Shown here: positions 56,237 through 64,000 of the stretch, in pieces
Layout of the letters: each line of letters starts with the position of its first letter
Numbering within the stretch: the first letter of the stretch is position 1
DNA from: Hemicordylus capensis
Taxonomy: Eukaryota; Chordata; Lepidosauria; Squamata; Cordylidae
Assembly (NCBI RefSeq): GCF_027244095.1
Contig: NC_069659.1
Location: 45,124,001-45,188,000, forward strand
DNA: 64,000 nucleotides
Direction of reading: 5' to 3'
The notes under the pieces: model-generated
Seen by the model: the letters and a program-made list of their open reading frames with translations, nothing else
Databases searched by the model: none
Told to the model about the DNA's origin: nothing
Program-made: the position numbers and the translations under genes

Positions 56237-56253
56237 AAAAAAAAAAAAAAAAA
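56237..56253. repeat. Poly-A run
   Basis: Seventeen A residues. Confidence 0.9.
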
Positions 56254-56519
56254 GATTCCCCATAATTTTTTCACACAGGGTTTTGAAAGCCCTTTAACTT
56301 GCATCTCCTCCGGAATGGAGGAGGTTTATTCACATATTGGCCAGATTTACCCTGAAGTCCCTGCGAGTTATCAGGGAGCAGTTGCCCGATTTATATCTGG
56401 GGTAAAAACAATCCACTCTTCGTGTCGATATTCTGGGACAACTTCAAGTTCGCAGTAAAGCCTCCCTGTAAACTCGCAGTAAATCCTGCTGTGTGTAAAA
56501 GTCCCAGGTAGACGACAAC

Positions 56520-56830
56520 ATAATATACTACTACTACTACTACTACTACTACAGATAAAAACAGCCCCCAAGGAACAATAAAATCTGATATATTCATACT
56601 CAAACAATACCAAAACACAATAAAATCATCAGAAAAAAAGTAATCAAACAATTTGACAGCATCCAGCATGTACCACCAAAGGCCTGGTGGAACAAATACA
56701 TCTTCAGTGCCCTCTTCCACTTTGGGAGAGAAGGGGCATCACAAATCTCCTGCAACAGAGAGTTCTAGAAGCAGGGGTCAGGGGTCAGCACAGAGAAGGC
56801 CCTGTTCCACATTGACACCAGCTGAATCAG
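56520..56830 (-). mobile_element. LINE 3' end, second family
   Basis: A reverse LINE 3' region: a (CTA)n run at 56528-56552, ATACTCAAACAATACC, then GCATCACAAATCTCCTGCAA and GGGTCAGCACAGAGAAGGCC, which recall the end of an L2-group ORF2. Low certainty on family. Confidence 0.5.
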
Positions 56831-57025
56831 GGATGACTAGAACTAGTTTGGGGGAGCAAGGTGGTGGCAAAGTATGTTATTAGGAGAGTGGGGATTTTGC
56901 TATACAATAAATATTTATAGCTGTAAAGGGATTAATGTTGTTTATTTACCTTATTAATGAAGCTTGCTTGACATTTTCAAACATATTCAGAAAATGAGCC
57001 AGATTCCTCTTAGAAAATATTTGGG

Positions 57026-57383
57026 TAGTTCACACGATCATAAACTGGATAGGAGACGAGCACTACCCAGTATTGAGAGCTGGGCTCACTCTCGTTTTGT
57101 GATAATGCATTAGATAAAAACGAGATAGGAGTTGGGAAGCTTGATTGTCTGTCAAGCCTCAACTGGGTAGGATGAGTACACCCTACCCAGATTCCATCCC
57201 CAGCTTCTGAATGAGGTAGGCAGAAAAATCATCCTAACCAGCTGGGGCTTGTCAGGCCATCAAGCCCCCACCTTCTACCTTGTTTTTATCTAACACATAA
57301 ACACAAAACGGGAGTGCACTCAGGAAGCTCCCGAAACTGGGTAGGACTCATCTCCTACTCAGTTTACAATAAATGTGTGAGCT
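57026..57383. mobile_element. Foldback element (about 358 bp)
   Basis: AGTTCACACGATCATAAACTGGATAG pairs imperfectly with CTACTCAGTTTACAATAAATGTGTGAGCT at the right (shown in part). Inner arms CTCTCGTTTTGTG/CACAAAACGGGAG and AGATAAAAACGAGAT/TTGTTTTTATCT extend the fold to the centre near 57205. Confidence 0.7.
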
Positions 57384-57722
57384 GACTTACTGTCTCTTTG
57401 GATTAGGTGGAACACTCTAGTCTGCTTTCCCAGCGGGTTTGCTCTTCCTGTCCAAGACCATGTGGCAGGAAAAATGGTTTGGCACAGAGGTCAGTCCCAG
57501 TCTAGCTGAAATCTACAGGGAAGATGACCTTGCACTCCTCTATACATGTGGTCTCACTCAGCCCAGTTCCTGACCATGAAGGAGGCTAAGAGGTTGGCCT
57601 GGCTCCTGGGAGGCTAGAGGAGTTTCCTACCTACCTGGCTGCACCAGCTTCTACTGCTTGTTCTGGGATTGAGGAGTGATGTGGATGCAGCTTCTTATAA
57701 CAATGGAGGCTTTTACAAACAA
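57384..57722. other. Unassigned sequence
   Basis: No gene or repeat recognised. Confidence 0.4.
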
Positions 57723-58376
57723 CTAACTGAGCCGGGCGCAGAGCTTCTTCCCCCCCGCCCCGCTTCTCCCTGCCTCCCGCCCTTGGTTTCTGGCAGGCCG
57801 ACCGGCTGGCTGGAAAGCCGGCTTGCTGCCACAGCCTGCCCATCCCAGCGGCCGGCCTGGCCCGCTGCCTGCTCCCACTGGCCAGCCGCCCACTAGTGGA
57901 AGCAGCCCACATCTCCCCCCCACCTGCCCGCAGTTTATGGCCGGAAGACCAGCCGGAAAGATATCCCGCCACCTCCTCCCTCCTGCCCACCCGCCCACCA
58001 GCCAATTCCTGGTGGCCGGGCTGGCCCGCCACCACCTGCTCCTGCCGGCTGGCCAGCTGCCCGCTGGCAGGAGCAGCCTGCTTCTTGTGCCACCCCTATC
58101 CGGCACTTTCTGGCTGGTGGGCTGGCCAGAAAGCCGGCCTGCCACGTCCTCCCACTCGCCAATTCCTGGCAGCTGGCTGGCCCGCTGCTGTCTGCAGCTC
58201 CTGCTGACCGGGCTGGCCCACCGCTACCGGTTCCTGCCGGCCGGCCAGCCACTGGTGGCCAGCATCCCTATTTTCTCCCCATCCCGTCGCTAATCGGCAG
58301 CTGCTTGCGAACTCTTGCAAGAGCTGCCACGCATGGGATTAGCGACGAATACGCCTAGGAGAAATGAATATATAGA
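57723..58376 (-). mobile_element. Non-autonomous Helitron, copy 2
   Basis: The minus strand starts A then TCTATATATTCATTTCTCCT and ends GGCTCAGTTAG before TT. A large subterminal stem (TCGCTAAT with ATTAGCGA; GGCAGCT with AGCTGCC) lies at about 58348-58287. The interior is GC-rich with repeated GGCTGGCCCGCC-like modules. Long frames (up to 156 codons) are composition artefacts. Homologous end to end with 60826-61301. Confidence 0.72.
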
Positions 58377-58410
58377 TTAGCTCAAGCTCTAGGACTATAA
58401 TACACTATAA

Positions 58411-58887
58411 GGGTTTGTTCACATGATCCAGAATGGTGGTGCGGGGAGGACTGGGGTGGAAGGCAGGAGTGCACTTACCTCCCCCTCAGAGGATCTCCTC
58501 TCACATGGCTTGTGCACCCACATGAGCCGCACTGCCCAAAGCTGCACAGCCATCTAGAGGCCAGGGGGATTCAGCCCAGCCTCCGGAAATCCCACAATGC
58601 GCCCTGCAAGGAGTGTTCCTCAAAGCCATTGTGGGGATTTCTCCAGGGAGGAGTCCCCTCTAGCTGCCAGTTTGTGTGTCTGCTCTGGCTTCAGACAGCC
58701 CGAGCAGACACACAACCGGAAAACGGGGTGGAAGGGCACACTCACAGCCTTCTACCTTTGAAATATCCCAGGTACAATACTCAAGCTACCTGGTGGGGCA
58801 GCAGCAGGATCGGGCTTGATGCCTCCACTCCACACAAGCAGCCCTACCTGGTTAAGGCTGGATAGGGCTGCTCATGTGAACAGCCTC
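58411..58887. mobile_element. Hairpin-rich element, copy 5
   Basis: GTTTGTTCACATGATCC at the left and GCTCATGTGAACAGCC at the right are inverted ends. Internal hairpins include CCACAATGCG../CATTGTGGGG (58588-58637) and TGTGTGTCTGCT/AGCAGACACACA (58672-58713), the latter shared with 1593-2053. Confidence 0.6.
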
Positions 58888-59805
58888 TATGACTGTCTTT
58901 TCCGGCACTTTGCTGTAAAGTTCCTGTCTGGTGAATGGGGGAGCAAAAGGAGGAGTGGAAAATATTTGGGGCAGGAAGCACCCTTTACCCCATGGTACCC
59001 CTTGGAGCTATGCCTTACTGAATATTTGTAGTAGTGGTGAACTCTCAGGTAGATAAAGACGGCCGTCAGGAATCATGTTTGCATGATTTCAGCTCACACA
59101 TATTTTGGTACTGTACTGCAGTGAAATGAAGTGGGCAAATTTACACCTCTTCAAAGACCTAAATTTTCAAAGAAGCAGAGCTCTTCTGCTGGATGCAAGG
59201 AATGCAGATGTGAAACCCAGCCAACCTCTATTTGTACAACTAAGATAGTTTGAAGCGGGGTGCATGAAATGGACTAGCCGTAGTGAGCTTTGGCCTCTAA
59301 TGGGAGTTCCATTTTGAGGAGTGATGAAAGATAAATTGGATTGTGGAACTCATTGCCACAGCATGTAGTCAAAGCCAATAATTTATTTGATTTTAGGACA
59401 GATCTAAGATCTCTGTGTGCACAACAACAATTAGAAATTTAATGCTACCAAATGCTGAAAAGAATATAAAAACAGATGCTTTGGGACTAAATCCAATCTC
59501 TAACTACTAGAGATTAAGATCTGATTCCTTGTAAGAGCAATTTATTCTCCATCTGCCAACTGCAGGGAGCTTGCACGGATCTTCTTAAGCAGCTGGTACT
59601 GGCCACTATCAGACAGGATTGTGAGCTGAACAGACTGGTTTCTGGGGAAGACTCAGTGCAACAATCTTTAGATTCCTAAAATATCCTAGGGATAAAAGGT
59701 TAGCAACATTCAGAGTACATCTAGAGGTTGACAGGAGCAACTAATACCCCGCACCCAGCAAAAATGTGTGCGTGTCTTTTCTATTGAATGTGACAGTTTA
59801 TATGA
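58888..59805 (+). other. Unassigned sequence with an old LINE 3' end
   Basis: At about 59330-59650 lies an old CR1-group 3' end (WNSLPQHVVKANNLFDF-like remnants, then TCTCCATCTGCCAACTGCAGGG). The rest is unassigned. Confidence 0.5.
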
Positions 59806-60563
59806 GAGGAGAAGAGAACTGGTCTTGTGGTAGCAAGCATGAATGGTCCCCTTTGCTAGGCAGGGCCTGCCCTGGTTGCATATGAATGGGAGTGTGAGCA
59901 CTGTAAGATATTCCCCTCAGGGGATGGAGCTGCCCTGGGAAGAGCATCTAGGTTCCAAGTCCCCTCCCTGGCTTCTCCAAGATAGGGCTGAGAGAGATTC
60001 CTGCCTGCAGCTTTGGAGAAGCCGCTGCTGCCAGTTTGGATAGACAATACTGAGTAGGGATGTGCACAGAACCAGCAGGGGGCCAGTTCTATGGTGGCGG
60101 TGGGATAACTTTAAGGGCGGGGAGAGTGCACTTACTCCTCCCTCTGCTTTCCCCCCACTGGCGCTGGCTGGAAAACTGGTCCAGCGGAGCAGCAACATAC
60201 CTCCCTGCCACCCCGTCTGCTCTTTGGACTGGAAGTAGGCAGAAGTAGCGAGTGCTCATGTACATTGGGTGCGCCCAAGTGCACTTGCTACTTCTGCCTA
60301 CTTCTGGTCCCAAGAGCGGATGGGCCCCACCAGATCAGTTTTCCAGCCAGCGCCAGCAGGGGAAAAGCAGAGGGAGGGATAAGTGCACCCTCTCCTGCCC
60401 TTCGAATTATTCCACCCTCACCATTGAACTATTAGAACCAGCCAGTGTTCAAACCTGTTCGGAGGCCTGTAAAAGGGCCTCCGAACAGGTTTGTGCACAT
60501 CCCTAATACTGAGCTAGATGGACCAGTGGTCTGACTCAGTATATGGCAACTTCCTATGTGTAT
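59806..60563 (+). mobile_element. 5S/tRNA-Ala composite SINE interrupted by hAT MITE
   Basis: TGGTCTTGTGGTAGCAAGCA, CTTTGCTAGGCAGGGCCTGC and TGAATGGGAGTGTGAGCACT form the head. The tRNA-like unit and body run to AGACAATACTGAG (60054), then resume at 60506 with ATACTGAGCTAGATGGACCA. Confidence 0.88.
60055..60505. mobile_element. hAT-type MITE (451 bp) inside SINE
   Basis: Perfect 13-bp inverted ends TAGGGATGTGCAC and GTGCACATCCCTA, with a perfect 8-bp duplication ATACTGAG (60047-60054 and 60506-60513). The interior is an imperfect palindrome with arms CACTTACTCCTCCCTCTGC and GGAGGGATAAGTGCAC. Confidence 0.95.
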
Positions 60564-60569
60564 AGTTTT

Positions 60570-60825
60570 GCCATTATTAGCTTGAAGCCTTTGCAGTGCA
60601 GCTCCCCTTCTCTCCAATAGGAGTGGATGCTGGTCACGAGCAATGAGGAGGACTGTTGTCTTCATCCCCTGTTTGTGGTTTCCCATAGGCATCTGGTTGG
60701 CCACTCTTGGAAACAAATTTCTGAACTAGGTGACCCTTGGTCTTAGCCAGCAAGGCTTTTCTTGTGTTCTTAGGAGCATTAGCAGCATAGACAGACCGCT
60801 GGCCTTATTCAAAACAGTGTCTTTA
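60570..60825 (+). mobile_element. Old CR1-group LINE 3' end
   Basis: CCCCTGTTTGTGGTTTCCCA, GCATCTGGTTGGCCACTCTT and CTTTTCTTGTGTTCTTAG match the conserved CR1 3' untranslated region with many changes. Confidence 0.7.
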
Positions 60826-61301
60826 TCTATATATTTATTGCTCCTAGGTGTACCCATTGCTAATCCCATGCATGGCAGCTCTCGTGAGAGTTTGTTCGCA
60901 GCTGCCAATTAGCAACGGGACGGTGGGAGAAAATAGGGATGCAGCCACTGGTGGGCCGCCCACCGGGAGAAGGTGGCAGCGGGCCAGGCTGGCTGCTGGA
61001 AATTGGCTGACAGGCGGGAGGAGGTGGCGGCGGGCCAGCTTTCCAGCCGGCCCACCAGCCAGAAACCGTGGGTGGGTGGGCAAAGAAGCGGGCTCCTCCC
61101 ACCAGCAGGTGGCCAGCTGGCCACCGGGAGTAGGCAGTGGCGGGCTGGGCTGGCCGCCGGGAATTGGAGGGCGGGAGGAGGTGGTGGGCTGGCCTTCTGG
61201 CCGGCCTGCCAACCAGAAACTGCACGGGTGTGGGGGAGAAGCGGGGTGGGAGGAGAAGCAGGCTGGCAGAGGAGCAGATGCTCTGCACCTGGCCCAGCTA
61301 G
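60826..61301 (+). mobile_element. Non-autonomous Helitron, copy 3
   Basis: It starts A then TCTATATATTTATTGCTCCT and ends GGCCCAGCTAG before T. The terminal hairpin GCAGA-TGC-TCTGC is at 61274-61286. The subterminal stem TTGCTAAT with ATTAGCAA and GGCAGCT with AGCTGCC lies at about 60857-60916. The interior is GC-rich as in copy 2 but about 180 bp shorter. Confidence 0.75.
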
Positions 61302-61570
61302 TTCATATTAATCTACATGCTATGTAAGTGTTGCTTTTTAATGTCCAGTGCCTATCAGTTTTCTGGTGGAACAAGTCAACTTGCAGGCAAGACAGTGATT
61401 TCTGCATGCCCCAGGTAAATACAAATCTATTCATTGGGGAAAGGAAGGGAAATACTGCAGTCATGCTGAACAAGGCCTGAGTCTGCTTAGTCACCTACAG
61501 GAACCAGGAATGTTGCGAGTCAGTTGGAGAGGGGGCTGTAGAATCCAAGGGAAAGAGTTGTGGTATGCAG
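61302..61570. other. Unassigned sequence
   Basis: No gene or repeat recognised. Confidence 0.4.
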
Positions 61571-61952
61571 TAGAGATGTGTAAATGGGTTCATATCTGAA
61601 TCTGTTCAATATCGAACCATCCCTCCAAATCAAACAGGACCCCATTCGGGTCAATCTTGGACCAAACAACCCCCGGTTCGGGGGTTTGTATTATTATTAA
61701 AAAACAAAACAAAACCTTTTTTTTTTAACCGCAGAACCTCACCACCGCTCTTCCGGGAGATTGTCCACTGCCACGGGGGACTCTCTGGAGGTCTCCCTTC
61801 CATCTGCCAGTCTCCAATTTGCTATAAATATGCCCAGTTTGGGCAGTTTTTGGCCCATTCCAGGCCTCTCAGTGTGGCTGAGTCATGATGCAGAGGCCCA
61901 TTGATTATGCACAGTGGCCTCCTAAATGGACAGCGTCATGCAGGAGAGGCCT
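61571..61952. mobile_element. hAT-like MITE fragment
   Basis: TAGAGATGTGTAAATGGGTT resembles the family end TAGGGATGTGCAC. The right end is missing before the adjoining SINE. Confidence 0.4.
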
Positions 61953-62805
61953 GGAACAGTGTTGACTCCTGGTGACTACTAGGGGCGTGCATGGAACCGG
62001 CTGATCCAGTTCAGTTTGAGACCAAACTGGACCCGAACTGGAGCAGGCCAGTTTGGCCCAGCACCCCCTTGACCCCGCCCCGCTCAGTCTGGGGTGTGTG
62101 TGTTCGTGGGTCGTTTTTCTTAGGTTTTTTTACACTTGCCCCCTCTGGGGGAGTTGTCCAAGGCATCGGGCGGGGGTGTCCATTGAAGTTCCCCCTCTCC
62201 CCACTGGCCTCCCTTATTTAAGAAATCGGCCGTTCAGCTGCCTCTCCCCCTTGGTGCAGCAGCCATTTTGGAGGCCACCACACCTGCATAATTGGCCTCT
62301 GCATGGCCTGGGTCTTGCCCGAAGAGTGGCCTAATGGCCGATTTCTTAAATAAGGGAGGTTGGTAGGGGGAGGGGGAACCTCTGAAGATCCACCGCCTGC
62401 TGCCGCCTCAGACAACTCCCCAACAGGGGGTAAGTGTATAAAATAAAATAAAATAAAAAACTCTCAAACCACCAGCGGGGTTCGATCTGCAGTCAGACCG
62501 ATCAGGGGGTGGTTCAGTTCAACCCCAAACCATCAAACCGAACTGGTTCTACTTCAAACACGTTCGATGTTGAACCTGTTTGCACATTCCCTAGCAGCCA
62601 CAGAGACCTGTGGTTGTCTATGGTAGAATACAGGAGGGGTTTACCAACCCATTGCCTCCTCCCACACAGTGTGAGATGATGCCTTTCAGCACCTTCCTAT
62701 ATCGCTGCTGCCCGATGTAGGTGTTTCCCATTGTCTGGAAAATATACCAGCAGGGATTCAAACCGGCAACCTCTTGCTCCCTAAGTGAGTCATTTCCCTG
62801 CTGTG
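61953..62805 (-). mobile_element. Sauria-type SINE interrupted by hAT MITE
   Basis: The Bov-B-like end in reverse (GTGTTGACTCCTGGTGACTA, 61953-61979) continues at 62594 with CCACAGAGACCTGTGGTTGT, ATCGCTGCTGCCCGATGTAG and GTCATTTCCCTGCTGTG. Confidence 0.8.
61980..62593. mobile_element. hAT-type MITE (614 bp) inside SINE
   Basis: The ends TAGGGGCGTGCATGGAACCGG and GTTTGCACATTCCCTA are decayed inverted repeats. The interior has long inverted arms (CCTCCCTTATTTAAGAAATCGG with the inverse near 62338, shown in part). The flanking 8-mers match only partly, so the insertion is old. Confidence 0.75.
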
Positions 62806-64000
62806 TTCATGCTGTTCTATAAATGTATACATCAGTTGTGGATGGTATTTTTATATTTTTGGTATCTGTTATTTTCTAACCTTGTTTGCTGTTTATTAGC
62901 ATGCTTGAAGGTGACACTGGCCCATGCAGTGTTATATCTCTTTATGCGTCTGCTATTGGCAAAATTTATATCCAGGTATTGCACTAATTTTGGTATGTTC
63001 AATGAGCTACATGTCCGTCTTGGGCTAGAGGCATCCAGATTTAAATCCGTATTGAGCCATGAGGTGTACTGGACAGTCTTTGTTGAGTTACTACTTAATG
63101 GTGTGTATGTGTATATATATATATATAAATAGAAAGAACCCCATGTATATAACCTTGAGCTCCTTGAATGATGTGAAATCAATCTACCATTCCACATCTC
63201 TCCATCCTATACCATGAAGCTTCATAAATGAACTTGAGTCGTTCCTAAAGCTGGAGTCTATTTTATCAGCTTGTTGCTGTTTTCCTACAGTGACGGGGAA
63301 TGTGCTTGGAACAATTAAAAGCAGGATGTGAAATCGATATTTTGGAAACAGGTTTGACACCTGCTTCTGGGTGGTATTAATGGAGAGTTACTCCTGCTGC
63401 CCACCACTAGTGACACATCAGCCCCCTGCTTTGTCATTGTAAACCAACAGGGCAGTTAAATTGAACTGAAATTCAAATTGACAAGGTGGACGATGCTTTC
63501 GCCTAGGGCTCTTCAAACTTCCCTGTAATTTGCACAATAAGTCTCATGGAGTACTGGAATCCTCTCAAAGGCACACAAATAACCACAGAGGGCATGGCTG
63601 TCTGGAGACCCCCTTATCCCAAGTCCAGAAGCAGGTCGATCAAAGGGCAAAGGCAAGAGCAGGACCATCTAGCACCACAGTGTGATTTTTATGGAGTTTG
63701 AAGGAGGAACTGCAGGAAAGCTGCAAAGTGCAGGCAACCCACTAATAAGGCTGGATGAAGTGACAGCCTCAGACTGGCATCTCTGGCTGCTGCTCTCCCA
63801 CTCCCCCAAACCACCTAGTAGTAGCACACTACTCAATGGACCAACCGCTCTTCTCTTCTTCCCATAAAATGCTGGGTTTGATGAGCACCCTGCTCCACTC
63901 CTCCACACATCTTTGTGGAAGAATTGGAGAGAAGTGGTGTCATTGTTAATGCATCAGCAAGTAAGAGAACAGGGAGGGAGCCCATGGGGATTGGGGGAGA
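62806..64000. other. Unassigned sequence
   Basis: (TA)n at 63111-63126 and a trace of the second tRNA SINE type at 63015-63080. A 115-codon plus frame at 62785-63132 starts in SINE sequence and looks spurious. Confidence 0.45.

Noticed and set aside
57631-58320. Frames up to 156 codons on both strands
   Set aside because: They are inside a GC-rich Helitron without coding genes; composition alone explains the lack of stops.
62785-63132. 115-codon plus-strand frame with hydrophobic segments
   Set aside because: It begins within SINE sequence, ends in (TA)n and resembles no family.
1-64000. CRISPR arrays, bacterial operons or defence systems
   Set aside because: Composition and repeats are those of a vertebrate genome; no spaced direct-repeat array was seen.

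Overview
The window looks like vertebrate nuclear DNA from a squamate reptile, probably a lizard. The basis is its repeat mix: SINEs with a tRNA head and a Bov-B-like 3' end (Sauria-SINE type), SINEs built from tRNA-Ala with or without a 5S rRNA head, CR1 and L2/Rex1-type LINEs, hAT miniature elements and small Helitrons. There is no operon structure, and almost every long open frame lies inside a repeat.

One host gene can be supported. On the minus strand a spliced gene resembling TEX55 starts in a CpG-rich promoter at about 38.5-38.95 kb. Its coding exons are 38591-38541, 31548-30661 and 26908-26846. They join in phase 0 and end in a helical RIIa/DPY30-like docking segment that is split by the last intron seen. 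A polyadenylation signal at 20521-20516 may mark its 3' end; the last coding exon was not identified. The promoter carries an RFX X-box, an ETS-type site and an inverted CCAAT box. In mammals, as I recall, TEX55 lies head to head with IGSF11 and upstream of UPK1B. If synteny holds, the plus strand right of 39 kb would be the 5' part or first intron of IGSF11, and UPK1B would lie to the left on the minus strand. I found no IGSF11 exon, and only one weak candidate exon (3833-3784) to the left.

Layout: 1-4.3 kb, a SINE carrying three separate insertions, then unassigned sequence. 4.4-8.3 kb, a minus-strand LINE with three insertions. 9-15 kb, CR1 and nested hAT elements. 15-18.5 kb, a second LINE plus CR1 inside a hAT-like element. 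18.5-26.8 kb, SINEs and palindromic hAT elements. 26.8-38.6 kb, TEX55 with introns full of CR1, hAT and hairpin elements. 38.3-39 kb, the promoter. 39-64 kb, presumed intron with SINEs, three Helitrons, foldback elements and a candidate conserved noncoding block at 54.4-54.9 kb.

The most unusual items are a family of elements made of consecutive hairpins, a small Helitron family whose terminal stems change on both arms, the paired 5S-headed and headless tRNA-Ala SINEs, and a hAT element holding a 71-bp patch of the CR1 copy it interrupts. All family names come from reading the sequence, not from a database search.
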